64,000 nt of DNA, taken from Polaribacter aestuariivivens. GTDB lineage: Bacteria; Bacteroidota; Bacteroidia; Flavobacteriales; Flavobacteriaceae. A model generated the notes under the pieces. It made no database searches and was not told the DNA's origin. It was given only the letters and a program-made list of their open reading frames with translations. Every line of letters begins with the position of its first letter. Within the stretch, counting starts at the first letter, position 1. Positions 53,689 through 63,185 of the stretch are shown one piece after another. Both the position numbers and the translations under genes were made by a program. Where the stretch lies: positions 124,001 to 188,000 of the forward strand of contig NZ_VANR01000001.1 of assembly GCF_005885675.1 (NCBI RefSeq), in the 5' to 3' direction.

Positions 53689-54905
53689 TATTCGTTTAAA
53701 AATTTAATAATAGAATATCCAATTTCTTCTCCTAAATTACAAGGAACAGCATTTCCTATTTGTTTGTATTGCTGTGAAACAGAACCTAAAAATTTCCACT
53801 CATCAGGAAAAGTTTGTATTCTTGCATATTCACGAACAGTAAATGGCCTTGTTTCTTCTGGATGACATCTTTCTGTTTGTTTTTGAGCAGGACTACAAGT
53901 TAAGGTTAAACTTGGTTCGTCCCAACCAATTCTTCTTGCGATTCCCGTTTTTCCACCACCCAAATAAAAGCTTTTTCCCATATATTCTTTTTGAATATCA
54001 ATAGGTAAATTTCTCCAATATCCTTTCTGAGGGACTAAATCTAATACAGCTTTTTTATGTTCAGGATATTTAGAACCTTCAGATTTAGGAACATTAGAAT
54101 CATACAATTCTCCTTTTTTGAGCGCATCAACTAAATTATAAATTTTATTATGTGGCTTTGGATATTTATATTTTAGATCGATATCTTTTCTAATACCAAC
54201 CAAAATTACACGCTCTCTTTTTTGAGGAACTCTATAATTAATGGCTTTTAAGACCTGAACAGGAACAACATTGTATCCAATTTCATCTAAGATTGAAATC
54301 ATTCCTTCAATCGTTTTCCCTTTTTCGTGGGATAATAAACCTTTTACGTTTTCCCCAATACAAATAAGTGGATTCACTTCTTTTACGACTCTAGCGAATT
54401 CGTAAAAAAGCGTTCCTCTTGCATCTTTAAAACCTAATTTTTTTCCTGCATAACTAAATGCCTGACAAGGAAAACCGCCAGTAACAATGTCTACTTTATT
54501 ATTGTATTTAGTAAAATTAAATGAAGAAATATCTCCTTCTAAAACATTCCAGTTTGGTCGATTTTCTCTTAAAGTTTGGCAAGCCCATTTATCAACTTCA
54601 TTTAAAGCAACACACTTAATACCGGATTTTTCTAAACCAACAGCCAAGCCTCCAGCCCCTGCAAATAATTCTAAAACTTTAAATTCTTTTATTGGCTTCA
54701 CAGAATTATCTACTGTATCTTCGTAATCGATGGATAGTTGCTTTAACAAATCGTTTATTTGCTCTTTTTTGTAGATTCGATATTGACTAATAGGTTCTCT
54801 TACAGCTGTAAATTTCCCATCTCTGTCCCAACGTCTTAGAGTTTCTTTACTTTTTCCCAAAATTTGAGAAACTTCATTTAACGAATAATAATCTTTTGTA
54901 ACCAT
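53661..54905 (-). CDS. DNA (cytosine-5) methyltransferase with N-terminal HTH
   Basis: 414 residues from the ATG at 54905. Residues about 5-58 are a MerR/excisionase-like HTH (YSLNEVSQILGKSKETLRRW). The C5 methyltransferase motifs follow: FAGAGGL (81-87), PCQ (146-148, catalytic Cys147), ENV (185-187), the RVPQKRERVILVG block and the C-terminal FPDEWKF / QIGNAVP. It protects the host against the partner nuclease. The HTH may repress its own or the nuclease promoter. Confidence 0.92.
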   Translation of the reverse strand: MVTKDYYSLNEVSQILGKSKETLRRWDRDGKFTAVREPISQYRIYKKEQINDLLKQLSIDYEDTVDNSVKPIKEFKVLELFAGAGGLAVGLEKSGIKCVALNEVDKWACQTLRENRPNWNVLEGDISSFNFTKYNNKVDIVTGGFPCQAFSYAGKKLGFKDARGTLFYEFARVVKEVNPLICIGENVKGLLSHEKGKTIEGMISILDEIGYNVVPVQVLKAINYRVPQKRERVILVGIRKDIDLKYKYPKPHNKIYNLVDALKKGELYDSNVPKSEGSKYPEHKKAVLDLVPQKGYWRNLPIDIQKEYMGKSFYLGGGKTGIARRIGWDEPSLTLTCSPAQKQTERCHPEETRPFTVREYARIQTFPDEWKFLGSVSQQYKQIGNAVPCNLGEEIGYSIIKFLNEYYSNLSKPK

Positions 54906-54982
54906 ATTATACAACCTTATACAATGGTTACAAATTTAATTAAAAAAAGAATATGAAAAATTATTTTTTTTAGTATAAAATT

Positions 54983-56875
54983 CTAAAACTTATAATCTCC
55001 CAAAGGTTTCGGAAATTTCTCCGGGTTTGCAGCTAAATGATATCTTGGGTCGTCAATATCTTCAATAATTATGTCTGCAAAAATTGGAGAAGCTTTGTAT
55101 AGTAAAACTTTACAATCTTTACTCAAATGTTTTAAAGTTACTTTTTTACCTGCAGCTTGGTATTTTTCTACCAAACCAAAAATCGCTTCAATCGCAGAAT
55201 GGTCGGAAACACGTGCTTCAACAAAGTCGATTTCTATAGTATCTGGATCGTTTTTAACATCGAATTTTGCATTAAAATCGGTAATACTTCCAAAAAATAA
55301 TGGTCCCCAAATTTCATAAATTTTTGTTCCATCTTCTTTAAAACGCTTTCTTGCTCTAATTTTCTTTGCACTCGTCCAAGCAAAAGATAAAGCAGAAATA
55401 ATAACCCCCACAAAAACCGCAATTGCCAAGTCAAAGAAAACGGTTACTGCTGAAACGATAATTAAAACAAAAGCATCTGAAACCGGAATTTTCTTTAAGA
55501 TTCTAAAACTCGACCAAGCAAAAGTTTCAATAACCATCATAAACATTACTCCTACAAGGGCTGCAATGGGTACTTGTTCTATATATTTATCTGCAAATAA
55601 AATAAAAGTTAAGAGCGTTAACGCCATCATAACACCAGATAAACGTCCACGACCACCAGCATTAATATTAATAACGGTTTGCCCAATCATTCCACAACCA
55701 CCTGTTCCTCCAAAAAGACCACTAAAAATGTTTCCTGCTCCTTGTGCAACACATTCTCTATTTCCATTTCCACGAGATTCTGTTAATTCGTCTACCAAAT
55801 TCATGGTCATTAAGGTTTCTATTAAACCAACAGATGCTGCTAAAAACGCATAAGGAGCAATAAATTTTAAAGTATCTAAATTAAAAGGAAGACTGCTCCA
55901 AAGTTCTAAAATGTTTAGCTTGCTTGAAATTTCATCAATTCCATTTAAACCTGCTCCTCCACCATCTCTAATAAAATCACCTACATTTATAGAACTCAAT
56001 CCACTAAAAATAGAAATTAAAGTTACAATTAAAATAGCAGTTAATGCTGCTGGTACTTTTGTTGTTAATTTAGGTAAACCCCAAACAATTAGCATAGTTA
56101 GCAATACCAAACCAATCATTATATACAAGGTTTCGCCTTCCATGGTCGTTTTTACAACTCCTTTATCTTTTACAGAATAAAAACCTTCATCAGTAGCATT
56201 AAAAACAACTTTTTTCGTTTTTGCATCAAAAACCTGTCCTTCTGAAAGAATAAACACTTCTTCACCTGTACTACTATTTTTTATAGAATTACCTTCAATA
56301 GTAAACAAAACTGTATTAGAGGTAATGTCTTTTACTTTATTATCAGAAACATTATATACTAACTCTTTAGACTGTGTTTTACGCATATTTTGACCGAAAA
56401 AATCTTTCTTATTTTCTTTAAACATGCCTAGTTGCGCCATGAAAATTACAATAGCCAAACCGTTTACAAAACCCATCATTACTGGATGAGGAATTAAACG
56501 TACAAATTTTCCTAATTTAAAAACACCTGCAAAAACTTGAATAATTCCCATTAAAACAACAGCTGCCAATAAATAAAAATATCCCATATTTTCTACAGGT
56601 GTATCAAAAAGTAATCCTTTTGCATGCCCTTCTTGAATCATGGTAACAAAAATTACAGCCACAGCACCTGCAGCTCCAGAAATTAAACCTGGTCTACCTC
56701 CAAAAAGAGCAGAAATAATACCTACCACAAAGGCTCCAAATAAAGCTACAATTGGGCTAATTTGTGCAACAAAAGCAAATGCTACCACTTCTGGAATCAT
56801 TGCAAGAGATACAGTAATACCTGCTAAAACATCGTCTTTTGCATTCGGAGTAATTTTTTTAATAAATTCAGTCAT
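54983..56875 (-). CDS. SulP-family anion transporter with a large loop insert
   Basis: 630 residues. The SulP core (residues about 10-150 and 250-470) has GISALFGGRPGLISGAAGA-like and GLFGGTGGCGMIGQTVIN segments, and a C-terminal STAS domain (about 520-625). A hydrophilic insert of about 97 residues (152-248) interrupts the membrane domain and contains short repeated strands (TVLFTIEGN, EVFILSEGQ, KVVFNATDE). The transported anion (sulfate, bicarbonate or other) is unknown. A 96-bp gap separates it from the methyltransferase. Confidence 0.88.
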   Translation of the reverse strand: MTEFIKKITPNAKDDVLAGITVSLAMIPEVVAFAFVAQISPIVALFGAFVVGIISALFGGRPGLISGAAGAVAVIFVTMIQEGHAKGLLFDTPVENMGYFYLLAAVVLMGIIQVFAGVFKLGKFVRLIPHPVMMGFVNGLAIVIFMAQLGMFKENKKDFFGQNMRKTQSKELVYNVSDNKVKDITSNTVLFTIEGNSIKNSSTGEEVFILSEGQVFDAKTKKVVFNATDEGFYSVKDKGVVKTTMEGETLYIMIGLVLLTMLIVWGLPKLTTKVPAALTAILIVTLISIFSGLSSINVGDFIRDGGGAGLNGIDEISSKLNILELWSSLPFNLDTLKFIAPYAFLAASVGLIETLMTMNLVDELTESRGNGNRECVAQGAGNIFSGLFGGTGGCGMIGQTVININAGGRGRLSGVMMALTLLTFILFADKYIEQVPIAALVGVMFMMVIETFAWSSFRILKKIPVSDAFVLIIVSAVTVFFDLAIAVFVGVIISALSFAWTSAKKIRARKRFKEDGTKIYEIWGPLFFGSITDFNAKFDVKNDPDTIEIDFVEARVSDHSAIEAIFGLVEKYQAAGKKVTLKHLSKDCKVLLYKASPIFADIIIEDIDDPRYHLAANPEKFPKPLGDYKF

Positions 56876-56929
56876 AATATTTTGGCACTTATTTTGAAGT
56901 CGGCAAAGATAGTATGTTTTTTTAGAAAA

Positions 56930-57526
56930 CTACCCTTCTTTGAAACTATCATATACCATTTGTATATTCTTGTAAGAGTTTTGTAAAGCAATTTCAATTG
57001 CTGAACTATTTTTAAATACAACTTTAGTGATACCTTCTTCTAATTGAGGAGTTAAAACACCTTTAAAATCAGAAGTCATTAAAAACCAAAAGGTTTCTTT
57101 TAGTTTAATTTCATCTTCAAAATAAATATGATATGTGGTTAGTAATGGTTTTACCAACTTTAAATTTGTAATTCCGCATTCTTCTTCTACTTCGCGGACA
57201 GCAGTTTCTGGTATTGTTTCACCTTTTTCAATTCTTCCTTTTGGTAGGTCCCAAGTACCATTTCTAAAAATGAACAATACTTCTTTTTTATCATTTAGCA
57301 CCAAACCACCAGCTGCAGAAACTATTTTAAATGACTCTAAAAAAAGTTCCCAGCCTTTTTCTAGATCTGGGGTATATAAATTAACCCCTTTTATCTTGCC
57401 ATTTCTTAATTTATGAACAATCTCTTCAGAAACTGTATTCTTTAAAAGATGAACAGGAAAATTATTTTCTTTTTTTTGAGAAGAAGTAATAATTATTGGT
57501 TTATCATTTACAAAAACTTTATACAT
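56930..57526 (-). CDS. NUDIX hydrolase
   Basis: The ATG at 57526 gives 198 residues. A unique N-terminal ~75 residues (MYKVFVNDKPIIITS) precede the Nudix box GRIEKGETIPETAVREVEEECG, in which Gly, Glu and the REVEEECG helix are intact. The substrate is unknown. Its start is only 7 bp from the divergent pyrE start. Confidence 0.88.
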   Translation of the reverse strand: MYKVFVNDKPIIITSSQKKENNFPVHLLKNTVSEEIVHKLRNGKIKGVNLYTPDLEKGWELFLESFKIVSAAGGLVLNDKKEVLFIFRNGTWDLPKGRIEKGETIPETAVREVEEECGITNLKLVKPLLTTYHIYFEDEIKLKETFWFLMTSDFKGVLTPQLEEGITKVVFKNSSAIEIALQNSYKNIQMVYDSFKEG

Positions 57527-57533
57527 TTGCGCT

Positions 57534-58175
57534 ATGATTTTGAACAAAGATACTGCAAAAAAAACTGCTGAACTTTTACTGCAAGTAAAAGCGATAAAGT
57601 TAAATCCAAATGAGCCTTTTAATTGGGCTTCAGGTTGGAAATCTCCTATATATTGTGATAATAGAGTAACACTTTCTTATCCTCCAGTGCGCGTTTTCTT
57701 AAAAGAAGAAATTGCAAAAATTGTAGAAAATAATTATGGGAAACCAGATGTAATTGCAGGTGTTGCAACTGGTGCTATTGCCATTGGTATTTTAGTGGCA
57801 CAAGAATTGGGTGTTCCTTTTATTTATGTGAGACCAGAACCCAAAAAACACGGAAGAAAAAACCAAATTGAAGGCCATTTAGAAAGCGGACAAAATGTTG
57901 TGGTGATAGAAGATTTAATAAGTACAGGAAATAGTAGTTTAAATGCTGTAGATGCTTTAAAAGAAGCAGGTGCAGTTGTTAAAGGTATGGTTGCTATTTT
58001 TTCGTACGGATTTGATATCGCTGAACAAAACTTTAACTCTAAAAATGTAGCATTGGCTACGTTAAGTAATTATGAAAATCTTTTAGAGCAAGCTTTAGAC
58101 AGTAATTATATTACTGACAAAGAACTAATAATGTTGCATGAGTGGAGAAAGAATCCAAGTACATGGAAACAATAA
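57534..58175 (+). CDS. pyrE: Orotate phosphoribosyltransferase
   Basis: 213 residues. The PRPP site is VVVIEDLISTGNS (about 122-134), and the N-terminal part has the FNWASGWKSPIYCDNR block. It converts orotate and PRPP to OMP. It is followed by an SRPBCC gene after 13 bp. Confidence 0.95.
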   Translation: MILNKDTAKKTAELLLQVKAIKLNPNEPFNWASGWKSPIYCDNRVTLSYPPVRVFLKEEIAKIVENNYGKPDVIAGVATGAIAIGILVAQELGVPFIYVRPEPKKHGRKNQIEGHLESGQNVVVIEDLISTGNSSLNAVDALKEAGAVVKGMVAIFSYGFDIAEQNFNSKNVALATLSNYENLLEQALDSNYITDKELIMLHEWRKNPSTWKQ

Positions 58176-58188
58176 AAATTAAAGTTAT

Positions 58189-58578
58189 ATGAATATAGAA
58201 GGAAATACGGTAATTGTAAATAAATCTCAAGAAGAAACATTTAATTTTTTCAGTGACTTAAATAATTTTGAAAAAATTATGCCAGAAAACATCAATAAAT
58301 TTGAAGTAGATGGAGATTCTTTTATATTTGGTTTACCTGGAATGCCTGAAATTAGATTGGTCTTAAAAGAAAAAACACCTTTCTCTAATATCACATTGGG
58401 TGCTGCAAGTAGTAAATTACCTTTTACATTATCAGCAGACATTTCTATGTTTGAAGAAAATAAAAGTGAAGTATCGTTAAACTTTAATGGCGATTTTAAT
58501 CCAATGATGGCAATGATGATTAAAAAACCATTGACAAAGTTTGTAGAAACTTTATCAGAAAATATTGGTAAACTTTAA
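58189..58578 (+). CDS. SRPBCC-family (START-like) protein
   Basis: 129 residues. Start IEGNTVIVNKSQEETFNFFS and end NPMMAMMIKKPLTKFVETL fit the helix-grip fold with a long C-terminal helix. The ligand is unknown. Convergent with birA, overlapping by 4 bp. Confidence 0.75.
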   Translation: MNIEGNTVIVNKSQEETFNFFSDLNNFEKIMPENINKFEVDGDSFIFGLPGMPEIRLVLKEKTPFSNITLGAASSKLPFTLSADISMFEENKSEVSLNFNGDFNPMMAMMIKKPLTKFVETLSENIGKL

Positions 58579-59306
58579 GCAAAAGAAACCTCTTTTATTC
58601 CAAATTCTTTTATGGTTTCGTCTTCTAATTCAATTTGAAGCAAACCATCTTTTGAAATTCCACAAATTATTCCCATAAATAAACCATCGCTACTATTTTT
58701 AAACATAGTTGGGGTGTTTTTTTTATACAATACACTTAAATAATTATCTTCTAACTTTTTAAAATCCTGGTTTTCTAACTCCCGTATTCTACTTTTTAAT
58801 TTCAAAATAATTGAATTCAAAAAAACATCTAAATCATATTTTTTTTGAGTAATCAATTTTACGGAAGTTACTTTATCAATTGCCTCTGAAAAATTAGTTT
58901 GATTTACATTTAAACCAATTCCTATCACAGAATATTTAATTTTTGTTTTCTGAATGCTATTTTCCACTAAAATACCACATAATTTTTTATTTCCTGACAG
59001 AATGTCGTTAGGCCATTTTATAAAAACATCATGTTTTATCTCTTCAATAATAGCCTCATAAACCGCTAATGAAACAGCAAAAGTCAAGTATTTTTTGTTA
59101 CTAATTTCAAAATTTTTAAATGATACAAAAACACTAAAAGTAAGGTTTTTAGAGGGTTCAGATAACCAAACACTACTTTGTTGCCCTCTACCTTTTAATT
59201 GACTTTCTGTAGTTACAATAGTAAAATTTTCTAAACAAGAATCTTGTGCCAAGTCCTTTAAAAAAGAATTGGTAGAATCAATGGCACTAAGTTTGATTAT
59301 TTTCAA
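58575..59306 (-). CDS. birA: Biotin--[acetyl-CoA-carboxylase] ligase
   Basis: 243 residues, the short form without an N-terminal HTH. The biotin-binding loop is KGRGQQSS (GRGRxG-like, with Gln for the usual Arg) and the conserved IKWPNDI follows. It biotinylates acetyl-CoA carboxylase. It is divergent from rsfS. Confidence 0.93.
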   Translation of the reverse strand: MKIIKLSAIDSTNSFLKDLAQDSCLENFTIVTTESQLKGRGQQSSVWLSEPSKNLTFSVFVSFKNFEISNKKYLTFAVSLAVYEAIIEEIKHDVFIKWPNDILSGNKKLCGILVENSIQKTKIKYSVIGIGLNVNQTNFSEAIDKVTSVKLITQKKYDLDVFLNSIILKLKSRIRELENQDFKKLEDNYLSVLYKKNTPTMFKNSSDGLFMGIICGISKDGLLQIELEDETIKEFGIKEVSFA

Positions 59307-59363
59307 TTGTTAAATAATGTGTAAAGTAGTTCAATAATACACAAAATACTCGCAAAAAAATAA

Positions 59364-59371
59364 TAACTTTG
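59364..59371 (+). promoter_or_regulatory. Putative -7 element for rsfS
   Basis: TAACTTTG, a consensus TAnnTTTG box 22 bp before the rsfS ATG. A clear TTTG -33 box at the expected distance is not seen. Confidence 0.4.
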
Positions 59372-59393
59372 CGATTAAATTAGAAAAAAATTA

Positions 59394-59762
59394 ATGGCTA
59401 AAAAACAAGTAAGCACAGACGATTTAATCGCTGTTATAATTCAAGGAATTGAAGATGTTAAAGGAGAAGATATCCAATTACTAGACTTACGAGAAATAGA
59501 AAACACCGTTTGCGATTATTTTATAATTTGCTCTGGTAACTCTAACACACAAGTAAATGCAATTGCTGGTTCTATTCAAAAAGTAGTTAGCAAGCAAACA
59601 AAAGATAAACCTTGGCATGTTGAAGGACAAGCAAACTCTGAATGGGTTTTAATGGACTATGTAAATGTTGTAGTACATGTTTTTCAAAAACATATTCGTG
59701 ATTTTTACGACATAGAAAGTCTTTGGGGTGATGCAAAAATCACCGAAATAAAACCTGCTTAA
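59394..59762 (+). CDS. rsfS: Ribosomal silencing factor RsfS
   Basis: 122 residues. Characteristic CDYFIICSGNSNTQVNAIA, WHVEGQANSEWVLMDY and VVHVFQKHIRDFYDIESLWGDA. It binds uL14 and blocks subunit joining under starvation. It precedes ftsH by 30 bp. Confidence 0.95.
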   Translation: MAKKQVSTDDLIAVIIQGIEDVKGEDIQLLDLREIENTVCDYFIICSGNSNTQVNAIAGSIQKVVSKQTKDKPWHVEGQANSEWVLMDYVNVVVHVFQKHIRDFYDIESLWGDAKITEIKPA

Positions 59763-59792
59763 ACAATATTCAAAAAACATTATTCATAAAAG

Positions 59793-61781
59793 ATGAAAGA
59801 ATCTAATAAAGATAACAACTCTAACAATGCGCCCAAATTTAAGTTTAATGCTTATTGGATTTATGGTGCTATATTTTTACTACTAATTGGTTTTCAGTTT
59901 TTTAGCAGTGGAGACTTAGCTTCTAAAAGTATTTCAAAAAATGAATTTGGTGAAGTATTAAGAGAAAATGATATTGATAAAATTATTGTTGTCAACAAAA
60001 ATATCGCTCAAATATTTATTAAAGAAGAGGCAATAAAAAAACCAAGATATCAAAAACTAGTAAATTCTGCATTTTACAGAAAAGGTACAGCTTTGTATGA
60101 ATACAATTTTGGAGATCTTCAAAATTTTGAAAATGATTTAGAAGAAGCCAGAAAAGAAAATGATTTAACATTCGACTTAAAAAACGAAAGTAGAACAAGC
60201 ATGTTAGATACTTTTATAGGCTTTTTACCATTTATAATTTTAATAGCTATTTGGCTGTTTTTTATGAGAAGAATGTCTGGTGGCGGTTCAGGTGCTGGTG
60301 GTGGTGGACAAATTTTTAGCATCGGAAAATCAAAAGCAAAATTATTTGATAAAGACACTAAAGTAAAAACCACTTTCGAAAATGTTGCTGGTTTAGAAGG
60401 AGCAAAAGAAGAAGTACAAGAAATTGTAGATTTCTTAAAAAGTCCAGAAAAATATACTGCTTTAGGAGGTAAAATCCCAAAAGGAGCTTTATTAGTAGGA
60501 CCTCCAGGAACTGGTAAAACCTTACTAGCAAAGGCTGTAGCTGGTGAAGCAGAAGTCCCTTTTTTCTCATTATCTGGATCCGATTTTGTTGAAATGTTTG
60601 TTGGTGTTGGTGCTTCCAGAGTAAGAGATTTATTCAAACAAGCTGCACAAAAATCACCTTCTATCATTTTTATAGATGAAATTGATGCCATTGGAAGAGC
60701 TAGAGGTAAAAATAGTATGACTGGTGGAAATGATGAGCGTGAAAACACACTAAACCAACTATTAACAGAAATGGATGGTTTTGGTACAGATACAAATGTA
60801 ATTGTAATTGCTGCCACTAACAGAGCAGACGTTTTAGACAGCGCATTAATGCGTGCAGGACGTTTTGACAGACAAATTTATGTAGATTTACCAAACATTA
60901 ATGAACGTAAAGCAATTTTTGAAGTACACATAAAACCTTTAAAATTGGCAGACGATGTAAATGTTGAGTTCTTAGCACAACAAACTCCTGGTTTTTCTGG
61001 AGCAGATATTGCCAATATGTGTAACGAATCTGCATTAATAGCTGCAAGACAAAGTAAAAAAGCAATTCATCATCAAGACTTTTTAGATGCTGTTGATAGA
61101 ATTGTTGGTGGTTTAGAAAAAAAGAACAAAGTAATTACACCAAAAGAGAAAAAAGTAATTGCTTTTCATGAAGCTGGTCACGCAACTATCAGTTGGATGC
61201 TAGAACATGCTGCTCCATTAGTCAAAGTTACAATCGTTCCAAGAGGGCAGTCTTTAGGTGCTGCATGGTATTTGCCTGCAGAAAGATTAATCGTACAAAC
61301 AGAGCAAATGTTAGACGAAATGTGTGCAACTTTAGGTGGTAGAGCTGCAGAAAAAATTATTTTTAATAAAATTTCTACAGGAGCTTTAAGTGATTTAGAA
61401 AAAGTAACAAAACAAGCTAGAGCCATGGTTACTGTGTATGGTTTAAATGACGAAGTTGGAAACATAACGTATTATGATTCTTCAGGAAATGATAGTTTCG
61501 TAAAACCTTACAGTGAAGATACTGCCAAAAAAATTGACGAAGAAATTTCTAAAATGATTGAAGCTCAATATCAAAGAGCAATTGATTTATTAGAAAAAAA
61601 TAAAGAAAAACTAACTACTTTAGCTGAATTACTTTTGCAAAAAGAGGTTATTTTTAAAGATGATTTACTAAAAATATTTGGTAAAAGACCTTTTGAAGCA
61701 TTAGATGCAGAGATTAAAGATGAAAAAACAATTGAAGAAGAAGTAAGTGTTCCACCAGTTAAAAATGAAACTGAAGAATAA
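59793..61781 (+). CDS. ftsH: ATP-dependent zinc metalloprotease FtsH
   Basis: 662 residues: membrane segments at about 22-38 and 143-158, AAA domain with Walker A GPPGTGKT (236-243) and Walker B IIFIDEIDAIG (291-301), and protease domain with HEAGH (459-463). A Gly-rich linker lies at 161-173. It degrades misfolded and regulatory membrane proteins. It heads the LUD-cdsA-psd run. Confidence 0.97.
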   Translation: MKESNKDNNSNNAPKFKFNAYWIYGAIFLLLIGFQFFSSGDLASKSISKNEFGEVLRENDIDKIIVVNKNIAQIFIKEEAIKKPRYQKLVNSAFYRKGTALYEYNFGDLQNFENDLEEARKENDLTFDLKNESRTSMLDTFIGFLPFIILIAIWLFFMRRMSGGGSGAGGGGQIFSIGKSKAKLFDKDTKVKTTFENVAGLEGAKEEVQEIVDFLKSPEKYTALGGKIPKGALLVGPPGTGKTLLAKAVAGEAEVPFFSLSGSDFVEMFVGVGASRVRDLFKQAAQKSPSIIFIDEIDAIGRARGKNSMTGGNDERENTLNQLLTEMDGFGTDTNVIVIAATNRADVLDSALMRAGRFDRQIYVDLPNINERKAIFEVHIKPLKLADDVNVEFLAQQTPGFSGADIANMCNESALIAARQSKKAIHHQDFLDAVDRIVGGLEKKNKVITPKEKKVIAFHEAGHATISWMLEHAAPLVKVTIVPRGQSLGAAWYLPAERLIVQTEQMLDEMCATLGGRAAEKIIFNKISTGALSDLEKVTKQARAMVTVYGLNDEVGNITYYDSSGNDSFVKPYSEDTAKKIDEEISKMIEAQYQRAIDLLEKNKEKLTTLAELLLQKEVIFKDDLLKIFGKRPFEALDAEIKDEKTIEEEVSVPPVKNETEE

Positions 61782-61802
61782 TTAAAACTCTTTAATTAAA
61801 AA

Positions 61803-62387
61803 ATGAATTTTTTTAAAAAAATATTTAATATAAATACTAAAGAAACAAAAGAAATCCAAAGACAAGAGGTAGAGTTGTCTTTGGATGACCTTTTTGTGCA
61901 TAATTTTATTGAAAAAGGAGGGAAATTCTTGTATTGCTTAAAAAAAGAAGAGATTTCTGAAAGTTTAGATAAAATCTTATCTGAAAACAAATGGGAATCT
62001 TTGGTCCTTTTAAATGATAAAATTGCCTCTTTTATTAAAAATAAAAAAATAAAAACCAAAATTACATTAGATACTAATACTCCTGTTTTTACAACTTGTG
62101 AACATTTAATTGCTGATAAAGGAGAAATCCTTTTTTCTTCCAATCAATTAAAAAGCACAAAATTATCTGAACTTTCTGAAGACTTTATAGTGTATGCCAA
62201 AACAAGTCAACTAGTTAAAAATACTGGACAGGGGCTTACAGGCATTAAAACAAACAACAAAGGCAAATTACCAACCAATATTTCTTCAATAAAAAATTAT
62301 AATGTTCATAATAATGACGATAATTTTTTAAACTACGGTAACAGTAACTCAAAAAACTTATATTTGCTCCTGTTTGAAGATTTATAA
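61803..62387 (+). CDS. LUD-domain (LutC-like) protein
   Basis: 194 residues. The LUD pattern appears as VFTTCEHLIADKGEILFSSN, FIVYAKTSQLV and NLYLLLFEDL. The family name comes from lactate utilisation (LutC), but there is no lutA or lutB here, and this lone form between ftsH and cdsA is common in Flavobacteriia (recall). Function unresolved. Confidence 0.75.
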   Translation: MNFFKKIFNINTKETKEIQRQEVELSLDDLFVHNFIEKGGKFLYCLKKEEISESLDKILSENKWESLVLLNDKIASFIKNKKIKTKITLDTNTPVFTTCEHLIADKGEILFSSNQLKSTKLSELSEDFIVYAKTSQLVKNTGQGLTGIKTNNKGKLPTNISSIKNYNVHNNDDNFLNYGNSNSKNLYLLLFEDL

Positions 62388-62388
62388 T

Positions 62389-63183
62389 ATGCGTAACCTT
62401 TTAAGAAGGAGTTTTTCTGGAATTATTTATGTGCTAATTTTTATAGCCGCAATTCTTTTCTCTAAAGAATCATACATTACACTTATTTCATTATTTGGTG
62501 TTTTGTGTATTTGGGAGTTTTCTAAAATGATACAATATAAAAATGTTGTACCCTATTTATTTTTCGGGTTAACATTATTTTTAATGATTAAGAGACCTTT
62601 TAGCTATGCAATTACAGGAATTTTAGGCATTACTATTTTATCATCAATAATTTTAATCTATCAACTTTTTTCAAAAAAAGAAATCACTTTTTCTAATGAA
62701 AGATCAAAATTAGGTTTCACCATTAGATATCCTATATTTTCTATTTGCTTTTTGGTTTTATTACCTTTTTGCACAACAGGATATTCGCCTTATTTAATGA
62801 TAAGTATTTTAGTTTTAATTTGGGTAAATGATAGTTTTGCCTTTTTAGTTGGTAAAAACCTAGGACGCAGAAAGCTGTTTGTTTCTGTTTCACCAAAAAA
62901 AACACAAGAAGGTTTTTTAGGTGGTTTAATTTTTTCATTAATCGCAGCATATGTTATTAGTAAAATAAATACCGATTTTACTTTATTAAATTGGTTAATT
63001 ATTGCTGCTATCATTTCTATAATAGGTACTATTGGCGATTTGGTAGAATCAAAATTAAAAAGACAAGCCAATATTAAAGACAGTGGAAATATCATGCCAG
63101 GTCATGGAGGTATTTTAGATAGACTTGATAGCTTGCTTTTTGCAGCTCCATTTGTATATTTGTATATTAACTTTATAATTTAA
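62389..63183 (+). CDS. cdsA: Phosphatidate cytidylyltransferase
   Basis: The ATG at 62389 sits 1 bp after the LUD stop and is preferred over an upstream TTG. The 264 residues have about eight membrane segments; the signature is near the C-terminus: SKLKRQANIKDSGNIMPGHGG followed by ILDRLDS. It makes CDP-diacylglycerol from phosphatidate and CTP. The next gene, psd, is 2 bp away. Confidence 0.94.
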   Translation: MRNLLRRSFSGIIYVLIFIAAILFSKESYITLISLFGVLCIWEFSKMIQYKNVVPYLFFGLTLFLMIKRPFSYAITGILGITILSSIILIYQLFSKKEITFSNERSKLGFTIRYPIFSICFLVLLPFCTTGYSPYLMISILVLIWVNDSFAFLVGKNLGRRKLFVSVSPKKTQEGFLGGLIFSLIAAYVISKINTDFTLLNWLIIAAIISIIGTIGDLVESKLKRQANIKDSGNIMPGHGGILDRLDSLLFAAPFVYLYINFII

Positions 63184-63185
63184 AA

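Noticed and set aside
52924..54905. Broader defence island around the restriction-modification pair
   Set aside because: Flanking genes are metabolic (molybdenum hydroxylase, SulP); no other defence gene is present in the window.
60119..60817. Minus-strand 232-aa ORF inside ftsH
   Set aside because: Long only because of codon bias; fully antisense to the conserved AAA domain.
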